Assembly (NCBI GenBank): GCA_937896115.1
Contig: CALBLB010000091.1
Location: 1 to 5,178, forward strand
DNA from: an uncultured Succinatimonas sp.
GTDB taxonomy: Bacteria; Pseudomonadota; Gammaproteobacteria; Enterobacterales; Succinivibrionaceae
DNA length: 5,178 bases
Direction: 5' to 3'
This document shows, piece after piece, positions 1 through 5,178 of this stretch (the stretch's first letter is position 1; each line of letters opens with the position of its first letter). The notes beneath the pieces are model-generated. The model was not told the DNA's origin. It ran no database searches and was given only the letters and a program-made list of their open reading frames with translations. The position numbers were made by a program, and so were the translations under genes.

Positions 1-54
1 AGCTTTTCAGAAAAAGAGTATAAAGAAGCTTGTAAGTTTTTTTATGCGTCGTAA
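1..54 (+). CDS. 3' end of an unidentified upstream gene (frame uncertain)
   Basis: The window opens inside an apparent gene tail, but two + frames are open and neither is decisive. Frame 1 reads SFSEKEYKEACKFFYAS and stops at TAA 52-54. Frame 2 reads AFQKKSIKKLVSFFMRRKH, very basic like the cytoplasmic tail of a membrane protein, and stops at TAA 59-61, just before the folK ribosome binding site. Frame 3 closes early, at TAA 19-21. In several gammaproteobacteria a folK of this type lies next to folB and plsY, so one of those would be a natural upstream neighbour, but I cannot match either tail to them. Only the presence of some upstream gene end is supported. Confidence 0.3.
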   Translation, partial: SFSEKEYKEACKFFYAS

Positions 55-74
55 ACATTAAAAGAAGGATCACC

Positions 75-611
75 ATGGCAGTCAGAGTTTATCTTGGCGT
101 AGGTTCGAATTTAAACCGTGAGAATGCTTTGCGCTTTGCAAAAGCGGAGCTTGAAAAGCTCTTCACAGCCAATTATCAGGTTTCTTCGGTATGGGCCAGC
201 AATGCCGTGCGTGCCGCAGAGCCCGGGTATTACAACATGGTTGTAGGCGGTGATGTGGAAATGAGCCTTGATGATCTTTTCAAAGCCATAACCGCTATAG
301 AAGATGCCGCAGGATCAGAGCCTATGATCTACAACGGTACCAACTTCGGGGTAAAGCGCCGCTTGGACGTGGATATCTTGGTATACGGAGAGACCGTTAC
401 CACCAAGCCTTGCAAACTCCCGCGTCATGATATCCAGGATTATCCTTTCGTGCTTTGTCCTTTGTGCGAGTTAAACCCTGATCTCGTGCATCCGCTTTTA
501 AAGCTTAAAGCCGGTGATATTTGGAAAGAGATGGAGCCGCGTTTGCCCGAGCGTATGAAGATCTCCCGCGTAAACTTGGATCTTGACGTGAAGGCAAACT
601 TTAATAACTGA
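75..611 (+). CDS. folK: 2-amino-4-hydroxy-6-hydroxymethyldihydropteridine pyrophosphokinase (HPPK), divergent
   Basis: HPPK transfers pyrophosphate from ATP to 6-hydroxymethyl-7,8-dihydropterin in cytoplasmic folate synthesis, the step before dihydropteroate synthase. The 178-residue product has the family layout: N-terminal YLGVGSNL (6-13), VSSVW (36-40), YYN (52-54), the metal-binding RRLDVDIL (95-102, with D98 and D100 matching the two catalytic aspartates), and LPRHDI...FVLCPLCEL (115-133) followed by NPDLVHP. Length is near the usual 160-180. Several classic residues are absent: the usual RWGPR before the aspartates reads NFGVKR, and arginines found in E. coli HPPK near positions 82, 84 and 121 have no clear counterparts. 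This resembles the second, folB-linked HPPK type of gammaproteobacteria more than the pcnB-linked one; that comparison is from memory. The start is supported by AAGGA at 65-69, five bases before ATG. The RgpF-like gene begins 16 bases after its TGA. Confidence 0.88.
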   Translation: MAVRVYLGVGSNLNRENALRFAKAELEKLFTANYQVSSVWASNAVRAAEPGYYNMVVGGDVEMSLDDLFKAITAIEDAAGSEPMIYNGTNFGVKRRLDVDILVYGETVTTKPCKLPRHDIQDYPFVLCPLCELNPDLVHPLLKLKAGDIWKEMEPRLPERMKISRVNLDLDVKANFNN

Positions 612-627
612 TATTTAGGATCTCAAG

Positions 628-1599
628 ATGCCTTCAGGCGATCCTGTCTTTGAAAACACGTCGGTTTTTAACGGACGTGTTTTGGTGCACGTACATCTTT
701 ATTACCGTAAGATGTGGCCGCAGTTGCGCAATTGCCTTGACAATCTGCAAGGCATAGCTTGGGATCTCTGCGTCACTTTGGTTGAGCACGATACGGCACT
801 TGAAGACGAGATCAAAACTTTTAAACCGGATGCCACCGTGCTTACGGTCTTAAACCGCGGCTTTGACGTGGGACCTTTTCTTGAGGCGCTGTCGTATTGC
901 GATTTGAGCAAATACGATCTGATCTTAAAACTCCACTCAAAACGCGATGTCAAGCCGCTTACAACCGTAAACGGGATAGTGGACGTGAGCGGATCGAAAT
1001 GGCGGGAGCTGTTGCTATCCCCCGTAAGCTCAAAAGAGAATTTTTTAAAGTGTCTTAAAGCTTTTGCCCAGGATAAAAGCCTTGGTATGACAGGTAATTA
1101 CAGCCTGATCCAAAAAGTGGTTAAACGCGGTGATTTCAACAGCTTCGTCATAAGACAGGCCAAAGATCTTTTAAAAAGTCTTAATTTAAATCCTTATCCT
1201 CAGGAGAGCTTTGATTTCGTAGCCGGCACCATGTTTATGCTGCGTGCTGAAATTGCCCAGAAATTAAAAGATCTTAATTTGCATTGTGCGGACTTTGAAG
1301 TTCCCGACAGGCACAAGCGCGATTTTGATTTGGCCCATGTGTTTGAATATCTCTTCGGGTGGTTGGTATCTTCAATGAGCAATGATGAAGGTGTCCATTA
1401 CCGCATAGCCGATCCCTATACACCGAAGCTAAAGCAGGATCTCGATTTCAGGTATTGGCTCAGCAGACATCTTTATCTTAAAAAAATGTGCCGTTTTATC
1501 TGGCGCAGAACTTATTGCAGCAAGACTCAGTGCATAGAATGCAGGATCTTTAAGCTTAAGATCTCTTTTCTTTCAAAATTCACGGGAAGCAAATCATGA
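628..1599 (+). CDS. rhamnan synthesis protein F (RgpF) family protein
   Basis: RgpF-family proteins (Pfam PF05045, COG3754) take part in assembling rhamnose-containing cell-surface polysaccharides, probably as glycosyltransferases on the cytoplasmic side of the membrane. The 323-residue product shows the hallmarks: VLVHVHLYY (18-26), LNRGFDVGPFLEAL (75-88), YDLILKLHSKRD (96-107), a WRELLL segment (125-130), LGMTG (152-156), FVAGTMFMLRAE (197-208) and HVFEYLFGWLVSS (237-249). The last 45 residues are rich in Lys, Arg and aromatics and could lie against the membrane; no clear transmembrane helix or signal peptide is seen. It is shorter than multi-domain RgpF proteins of about 500-600 residues and looks like a stand-alone domain. 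TTAGGA (615-620) lies seven bases before ATG, and the conserved region starts at residue 18, so this start fits. The stop overlaps the rmlA start as ATGA. Acceptor and sugar cannot be told from sequence. Confidence 0.8.
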   Translation: MPSGDPVFENTSVFNGRVLVHVHLYYRKMWPQLRNCLDNLQGIAWDLCVTLVEHDTALEDEIKTFKPDATVLTVLNRGFDVGPFLEALSYCDLSKYDLILKLHSKRDVKPLTTVNGIVDVSGSKWRELLLSPVSSKENFLKCLKAFAQDKSLGMTGNYSLIQKVVKRGDFNSFVIRQAKDLLKSLNLNPYPQESFDFVAGTMFMLRAEIAQKLKDLNLHCADFEVPDRHKRDFDLAHVFEYLFGWLVSSMSNDEGVHYRIADPYTPKLKQDLDFRYWLSRHLYLKKMCRFIWRRTYCSKTQCIECRIFKLKISFLSKFTGSKS

Positions 1600-2498
1600 A
1601 GGGCATAATACTCGCAGGCGGCAGCGGTACGCGTCTTTATCCTTTAACCAAGGTAACGAGCAAACAGCTTTTGCCGGTATATGACAAGCCCATGATTTAC
1701 TATCCTTTGTCATCGCTGATGCTGGCAGGGATAAGAGAGATCCTGATCATCTCCACTCCGCATGATCTGCCTAATTTCAAAAAGCTTTTGGGTAACGGCA
1801 GTTCTTTGGGACTTGAATTAAGCTACGCCGAGCAACCATCTCCTGACGGGCTTGCTCAGGCCTTCATCATAGGTGAGGATTTCATCGCAGGAGATCCCTG
1901 CGCTTTGGTATTAGGCGACAACATCTTTTTTGGCAACGGACTTGGTAAGCAGCTGCGTGAGGCCGTAGTCAACGCTGAAAACGGACGCTCTACTATTTTC
2001 GGGTACTACGTAGACGATCCCGAGCGTTACGGCGTGGTGGAATTTGACGATAATTTCAATGCCGTATCCATAGAGGAAAAGCCTAAGATCCCCAAATCCA
2101 ATTATGCGGTAACCGGCATTTATTTTTATGACACCAGAGTAGTCGAATTTGCTAAACAGGTTAAACCGTCTTTACGCGGTGAACTTGAGATCACCACCTT
2201 AAACGAGATGTATTTAAAAAAAGGCGATCTGAATGTGCAGGTCTTAGGCAGGGGATATGCCTGGCTTGATACTGGAACCATTCCGTCTTTATTCGAAGCG
2301 GCCAATTTCGTAAGAACCATAGAATTAACTCAGGGCCTGCCGGTGTCGGTAGTTGAGGAAATAGCCTACAACTACGGGTGGATAAGCAAAGAGCAGCTTT
2401 TGGAGGCTGCGGAAAAATACGGCAAGAGTTCCTACGGCAAGCATCTTTTGGCAGTAGCACAGAACAAGGTTTATTCGGCAAAATACCGCTCAAAGTAG
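1596..2498 (+). CDS. rmlA: glucose-1-phosphate thymidylyltransferase
   Basis: This enzyme (RmlA/RfbA) joins dTTP and glucose-1-phosphate to give dTDP-glucose and pyrophosphate, the entry step to dTDP-rhamnose and other dTDP-deoxysugars, in the cytoplasm. The 300-residue protein matches the usual length of about 290 and keeps the family motifs: nucleotide-binding GGSGTRLYPLT (8-18), KQLLPVYDKPMIYYPLS (23-39), PDGLAQAF (83-90), LGDN (106-109) with the metal-binding Asp108, EEKP (160-163), GELEITTLN (195-203) and AWLDTGT (222-228) with Asp225. These distinguish it from UTP-type GalU enzymes. The C-terminal EEIAYNYGWI (254-263) is also typical. The ATG overlaps the upstream TGA (ATGA, 1596-1599), with GGGAAG at 1584-1589 as a ribosome site, so translation is probably coupled to the RgpF-like gene. 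rmlB, rmlC and rmlD are not in the window, so the final sugar is not fixed, though the RgpF neighbour favours rhamnose. The paralogue rffH is a possible alternative name. Confidence 0.96.
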   Translation: MKGIILAGGSGTRLYPLTKVTSKQLLPVYDKPMIYYPLSSLMLAGIREILIISTPHDLPNFKKLLGNGSSLGLELSYAEQPSPDGLAQAFIIGEDFIAGDPCALVLGDNIFFGNGLGKQLREAVVNAENGRSTIFGYYVDDPERYGVVEFDDNFNAVSIEEKPKIPKSNYAVTGIYFYDTRVVEFAKQVKPSLRGELEITTLNEMYLKKGDLNVQVLGRGYAWLDTGTIPSLFEAANFVRTIELTQGLPVSVVEEIAYNYGWISKEQLLEAAEKYGKSSYGKHLLAVAQNKVYSAKYRSK

Positions 2499-2563
2499 AA
2501 TTCAGGTAATAGCCTAATTACAAGTTTTTAAGCGTCGTGTCTTCATGACAGGCGTTGAAAGTC

Positions 2564-2595
2564 CTTAAGGAGAGCAGGAGTGTTGCCTCCTTAAG
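2564..2595 (+). promoter_or_regulatory. stem-loop, 12 bp with one bulged base
   Basis: CTTAAGGAG (2564-2572) is perfectly complementary to CTCCTTAAG (2587-2595). With A2573 bulged, GCA (2574-2576) also pairs with TGC (2584-2586), leaving a 7-base loop (2577-2583). No T-run follows at once, since the next begins at 2607, so it is not a standard intrinsic terminator. The left arm contains AAGGAG, a ribosome-binding-like sequence hidden in the stem. Possible roles are an RNA-processing or stability hairpin at the 3' end of the rmlA message, or part of the leader of the downstream gene. The pairing is certain and the role is unknown. Confidence 0.55.
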
Positions 2596-2617
2596 AGTAA
2601 TGCAGCTTTTTTGGCTG

Positions 2618-2656
2618 CTTAAAATGCGGTGAAAAGTCTGCAGGGCTTTTTTTAAG
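2618..2656 (+). terminator. weak terminator-like inverted repeat with 7-T run
   Basis: CTTAAAA (2618-2624) pairs with TTTTAAG (2650-2656), and inside it AAAG (2633-2636) can pair with CTTT (2646-2649), extended by a T-G wobble and one C-G pair. The 7-T run (2647-2653) forms part of the stem and GC content is low, so termination would be weak at best. It lies 37 bases before the exporter start codon and could limit read-through from rmlA. Confidence 0.3.
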
Positions 2657-2693
2657 TGCACCGTCTTGGTAGGTAGAACGCACATAAAACTTT

Positions 2694-4604
2694 ATGGAAA
2701 GTAAGAAAAAATATCCCATTTTATTAAGCGATGTTACCCAGGCTGCCAATCCCAGTTTTATTCGCGGTTATCGTCGTTTCTGGCCTTTTATGCGCAAATA
2801 TGCGTTGCTGGCCGTCATCGGCATGTTGCTTACCATCCCCATCGGGGCTTTGGATGCAGTGGTCGCATCCTTTTTAAGACCTTTTATGGATAAAGTGATG
2901 GTGGAGCAAAACAAGGATTTTGCCTATACCGTGCCGCTCATCATTTTAGGTTTTGCCCTAGGGCAGGGGATCCTCATCTATATTGCCGCGGTAGTAAACA
3001 GTTTCGTGGGCGGGCGTATCAGCCGTGACATGAAGATGAAGCTTTTTGACAAGCTTTTGCAGATGGATACCTCTTTTTACGATCGCAACAATACCGGTAC
3101 CATCAATTTCCGCTTTGCCAACGATGTGGACTTGGCAGCCTCGGGCCTTATGGACAATTTAAAACTTTTTTTAACCAAGTTTTTCTCGTCCATGTCGCTT
3201 ATAGGCGTGCTTTTATACAATTCCTGGCAGTTGTCCATCGCCGCCTTGGGCATGCTGGTGTTTTTGATCTGGCCTATGGCCGCAGTGCGCAGGCGTATCA
3301 AAAAGATCATGAACGACTACGTGAGGGTGGGAACTCAGGTGGTGACTCTTTATAACGAAACCATAGACGGTTGCCGCATCATCAAATCGTTCAACCTCAT
3401 TTCCTATATGAACAGACGTTTTGACAACGTGGTGCAGTATATCTTCAGGCTCAATATGAAGATGGTGCGCGATACCAACTGGTTGGTTCCCGCCATGCAT
3501 CTGGTTACCGCCATAGGTGTAGCTTCGGTACTTTATTTCGGCATGACGCTGATTTTGGACAAGGTGATCACCCCGGGAGCCTTCGTAGCCTTTCTCTCTG
3601 CGCTCATCATGCTCTATACCCCGATAAAAAGCATAGGTAAGAACTATATCAACGTACAAAAATCTCTTTTGGCACTGGACCGTATCTATGAACTTTTAGG
3701 CGTCTCCTCTTATGAAGGCGACAATGAGTACGGTAAAAAAGAGCTTGACGGTATTCATCACGACATCACCTTCTCTCATGTGAATTTCCGTTATACGGGA
3801 GACGGTCCTGAAGTCCTGCACGACATCTCCTTTACGGTCAAAGCTGGTACCAAGGTTGCTCTGGTTGGTAATTCAGGCGGCGGCAAGAGTACCGTATGCT
3901 CGTTGATCCCGCGTCTTTATGAGATAGACGGCGGAGAGATCTCCATAGACGGTGAGGATATACGCAACTTCAAACTGGCATCCTTGCGCCACAACATGGC
4001 CATGGTCTTTCAGGACAATTTCCTCTTTGAAGGTACGGTCAGAGACAACCTTTTGTTGGGTAAGCGCGATGCCACCGAGGATGAGATCAAAAAAGCGGTT
4101 AAGAGCGCTTATCTTGATGAGTTTTTAGGCAAACTTGATCACGGCTTGGATTCTGAAATAGGCGAGCGTGGTACCAAACTTTCAGGCGGGCAGAAACAGC
4201 GTCTGGCCATAGCCCGTGCCGTGATTAAAAATGCACCTTTGGTGATCCTCGATGAGGCTACCTCGGCTTTGGATAATAAGTCTGAGAAGGTGGTGCAAAA
4301 AGCTTTGGACGAGCTCATGAAGGGCAGAACCACCATAGTCATCGCCCATCGCCTTTCCACGATCATGGATGCCGATGAGATCCTGGTGGTAAACGACGGC
4401 AGGATCGTCGAGCAGGGACGGCACGAGGAACTTTTAAAACGTGACGGTGCCTATGCCGCTTTGTACCGCTCTCAGTTTTCCAAAAAGAAAAAGCACTCTT
4501 CTGAAGAAGCTGATGCCGGTAAAGACAGCGATGCTGCAAAAGATCAGTCTTTGAAAACTTATGAAGAAAAGGCAGATAACTCTTCTTCAGTGTTTAAGGC
4601 TTAA
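2694..4604 (+). CDS. MsbA-like ABC exporter half-transporter (fused membrane and ATPase domains)
   Basis: This is a type IV ABC exporter half-unit that should dimerise in the inner membrane and use ATP to flip a lipid or lipid-linked glycan. The membrane domain covers about residues 25-330, with hydrophobic segments near 35-58, 78-101, 160-176, 178-198, 265-288 and 294-312, and the SFYD..NTG element (127-135) typical of MsbA relatives. The ATPase domain (about 355-592) is complete: A-loop Tyr367, Walker A GNSGGGKST (392-400), Q-loop Gln440, signature LSGGQ (496-500), Walker B LVILDE (516-521), D-loop SALD (524-527) and H-loop His552. At 636 residues it exceeds MsbA (about 580) because of a charged Lys/Glu/Asp/Ser tail (596-636). 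ATG 2694 is the only reasonable start, with an in-frame TAA at 2685-2687, but no ribosome site lies close by; the nearest AGG is at 2671-2673. Next to rmlA and an RgpF-like gene, export of a glycolipid or lipid-linked polysaccharide is likely, but lipid A is equally possible. Confidence 0.92.
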   Translation: MESKKKYPILLSDVTQAANPSFIRGYRRFWPFMRKYALLAVIGMLLTIPIGALDAVVASFLRPFMDKVMVEQNKDFAYTVPLIILGFALGQGILIYIAAVVNSFVGGRISRDMKMKLFDKLLQMDTSFYDRNNTGTINFRFANDVDLAASGLMDNLKLFLTKFFSSMSLIGVLLYNSWQLSIAALGMLVFLIWPMAAVRRRIKKIMNDYVRVGTQVVTLYNETIDGCRIIKSFNLISYMNRRFDNVVQYIFRLNMKMVRDTNWLVPAMHLVTAIGVASVLYFGMTLILDKVITPGAFVAFLSALIMLYTPIKSIGKNYINVQKSLLALDRIYELLGVSSYEGDNEYGKKELDGIHHDITFSHVNFRYTGDGPEVLHDISFTVKAGTKVALVGNSGGGKSTVCSLIPRLYEIDGGEISIDGEDIRNFKLASLRHNMAMVFQDNFLFEGTVRDNLLLGKRDATEDEIKKAVKSAYLDEFLGKLDHGLDSEIGERGTKLSGGQKQRLAIARAVIKNAPLVILDEATSALDNKSEKVVQKALDELMKGRTTIVIAHRLSTIMDADEILVVNDGRIVEQGRHEELLKRDGAYAALYRSQFSKKKKHSSEEADAGKDSDAAKDQSLKTYEEKADNSSSVFKA

Positions 4605-4646
4605 ACAGAGCTCAGATCTCAAAACAACTTATTAGATTTAAAAAAG

Positions 4647-5153
4647 ATGTTCGGATTTTTTAAAAAGAAAAAACAAGATACGTCGGGAACTCCCAAGACC
4701 AGTTTCCGCCGCGGTTACAAACAGTTCTGGCCGTTTTTAAAACCTTATTGGCCTTTGGCAATATTGGGGATCATCCTCACCATTCCGGTAGGTGCTTTGG
4801 ATGCGGTGGTTGCCTCATTTTTAAAGCCTTTTATGGACAGCGTGCTCATCGAGCAGGAGCGTGAGTTCTCCTCGATGGTGCCTTTTTATATCGTGGGCTT
4901 TTCTGTGGTACAGGGCTTTTTCCTCTATACCTCAGGCTATGTAAACTCCTACGTAGGCGGACGTATCGCTCTTGAGTTAAAGCGCAAGCTTTACAAACAC
5001 CTGTTGGGAATGCAGACTTCTTTTTATGATAACAATTCCTCAGGCGGCGTTTACTTCGGTTTCAGTATGGATGCAGATCTGGCCACTTCGGGACTTATAG
5101 ACAATATAAAACTCGAAGTAGCCAGATCTGCATCCATACTAAAACCGAAGTAA
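4647..5153 (+). CDS. second MsbA-like ABC exporter, N-terminal part only; 3' end replaced by fold-back sequence
   Basis: This is a tandem paralogue of the preceding exporter. Residues 19-156 align without gaps to residues 21-158 of its neighbour with about 78/138 identities by hand count, including an identical GALDAVVASFL (49-59). Only the first two membrane segments (about 34-57 and 77-101) and the SFYD region (125-128) are present; the ATPase domain is missing. Homology runs to Leu156 (codon 5112-5114). The remaining residues, EVARSASILKPK, are translated from the reverse complement of the gene itself (5114-5178), and TAA 5151-5153 is a product of that inversion. Treat the gene as truncated near 5114, with a full version probably over 570 residues. 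It starts 42 bases after the first exporter with no terminator between, so the two are probably co-transcribed and may form a heterodimer. The upstream sequence is A-rich (TTTAAAAAAG) without a clear ribosome site. The N-terminus FFKKKK is strongly basic. Confidence 0.85.
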   Translation: MFGFFKKKKQDTSGTPKTSFRRGYKQFWPFLKPYWPLAILGIILTIPVGALDAVVASFLKPFMDSVLIEQEREFSSMVPFYIVGFSVVQGFFLYTSGYVNSYVGGRIALELKRKLYKHLLGMQTSFYDNNSSGGVYFGFSMDADLATSGLIDNIKLEVARSASILKPK

Positions 5154-5178
5154 ACGCCGCCTGAGAAATTGTTATAAT
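5026..5178. repeat. near-perfect 65-bp inverted repeat (fold-back) at the window edge
   Basis: Arm 1 (5026-5090) and arm 2 (5114-5178) are reverse complements at 61 of 65 positions, with a 23-base spacer (5091-5113). Mismatched pairs are 5028/5176, 5038/5166, 5063/5141 and 5084/5120. The symmetry continues to the last base of the window and may extend beyond it. Similarity stops sharply at 5090/5114, except for a small TTATA/TATAA (5095-5099/5105-5109) in the spacer. Both arms carry coding sequence of the same ABC transporter segment, so this is not a terminator or a mobile-element end. A fold-back chimera or misassembly is most likely. Confidence 0.95.
5114..5176 (-). pseudogene. inverted fragment of the second ABC exporter coding sequence
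   Basis: Read on the - strand from 5176 to 5114, this piece encodes 21 residues matching residues 128-148 of the second exporter, from the Asp of SFYD to LATS. It differs at two residues (Asp to Tyr at the SFYD aspartate, and Ser to Phe three codons later) and at two silent sites. That aspartate is kept in both full-orientation paralogues, so its change looks like error or decay rather than a functional gene. It is far closer to the second exporter than to the first. There is no start or ATPase region, and the frame then runs into arm 1. It is a fragment or artefact, not a gene. Confidence 0.6.

Larger units (their letters stand above)
2499..2693. other. structured 195-base intergenic region between rmlA and the ABC transporter genes
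   Basis: No gene of useful length is seen here. Three T-runs occur: 2525-2529 (5 T), 2607-2612 (6 T) and 2647-2653 (7 T). Several inverted repeats occur: AATT-c-AGG with CCT-AATT (2499-2519) just before the first T-run, a strong hairpin at 2564-2595, GCAGC/GCTGC around the second T-run (2602-2618), and CTTAAAA/TTTTAAG around the third (2618-2656). The 2614-2618 GCTGC block could also pair with GCAG at 2640-2643, so alternative foldings are possible. No convincing -35/-10 pair was found. The region probably marks a partial transcript boundary or a structured 5' leader of the exporter genes. Confidence 0.5.

Noticed and set aside
2499..2529. Intrinsic terminator directly after rmlA (AATT-c-AGG / CCT-AATT then five T)
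   Set aside because: The stem is short, AT-rich and bulged, with a five-base gap before a short T-run; mentioned within the intergenic entry only.
2531..2556. Imperfect hairpin around TGTC/GACA after rmlA
   Set aside because: Only two 4-bp stems separated by an internal loop; too weak to call.
2600..2632. Ten-codon leader peptide frame MQLFWLLKMR
   Set aside because: There is no adequate ribosome site and no run of codons that would link it to regulation; likely chance.
2666..2688. Promoter-like TTGGTA and CATAAA just before the first exporter
   Set aside because: The spacing is only about 11 bases and both boxes match poorly; a transcript from it would have almost no leader.
3213..3659. 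148-codon open frame on the - strand opposite the first exporter
   Set aside because: It lies wholly within the well-supported exporter gene, its product is His-rich with no recognisable domain, and it follows the codon pattern of the opposite strand. The other - strand frames at 702-953, 1200-1382, 2126-2320, 2191-2493, 3077-3310, 4139-4366 and 4182-4424 are rejected for the same reason.
4605..4646. GAGCTC and AGATCT palindromes between the exporters as a regulatory site
   Set aside because: Six-base palindromes are common by chance and there is no T-run or longer symmetry.
5026..5178. Inverted repeat read as a transposon end, phase-variable switch or terminator
   Set aside because: Both arms are ordinary coding sequence of the ABC gene, there is no recombinase nearby, no target duplication can be seen, and the stem has no following T-run.

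Overview
The window reads almost entirely on the + strand. It looks like a run of closely packed bacterial genes joining one folate-biosynthesis gene to genes for surface polysaccharide precursors and membrane export. Genes for dTDP-sugar synthesis, a rhamnan-synthesis-F-type protein and MsbA-like ABC half-transporters suggest a Gram-negative bacterium of moderate GC. A gut or rumen gammaproteobacterium (for example Succinivibrionaceae-like) would fit the look of the folK and rmlA products. That placement is an impression from sequence style, not a demonstrated assignment.

Layout: bases 1-61 hold the tail of an unidentified upstream gene. Then come folK (75-611), a 323-residue RgpF-family protein (628-1599) and rmlA/rfbA (1596-2498). 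The gap between folK and the RgpF-like gene is 16 bases, and the RgpF-like gene and rmlA share an ATGA overlap, so these three probably form one transcription unit. A 195-base intergenic stretch follows, rich in stem-loops and T-runs. It contains a 12-bp hairpin (2564-2595) and a weak terminator-like element (2618-2656). Then come two tandem MsbA-like ABC half-transporters: a complete one of 636 residues (2694-4604), and 42 bases later a second (4647 onward), about 57% identical to the first over the shared N-terminal 138 residues.

How the genes may work together: RmlA makes dTDP-glucose, the first step towards dTDP-rhamnose. RgpF-family proteins act in assembly of rhamnose-containing polysaccharides. 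MsbA-like exporters flip lipid-linked glycans or lipid A across the inner membrane. This fits a surface-glycan module attached to a housekeeping folate gene. rmlB, rmlC and rmlD are not in the window, and the exporter substrate cannot be read from sequence.

The most important oddity is at the right edge. Bases 5114-5178 are a 61/65 reverse-complement copy of bases 5026-5090, separated by a 23-base spacer. The second transporter runs into this fold-back and stops at an artificial TAA (5151-5153), so its printed C-terminus is not real transporter sequence. The simplest reading is a fold-back chimera or misassembly at a contig end. The four mismatches leave some room for strain variation or a real inverted partial duplication. 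I found no convincing new defence, mobile or RNA system here.
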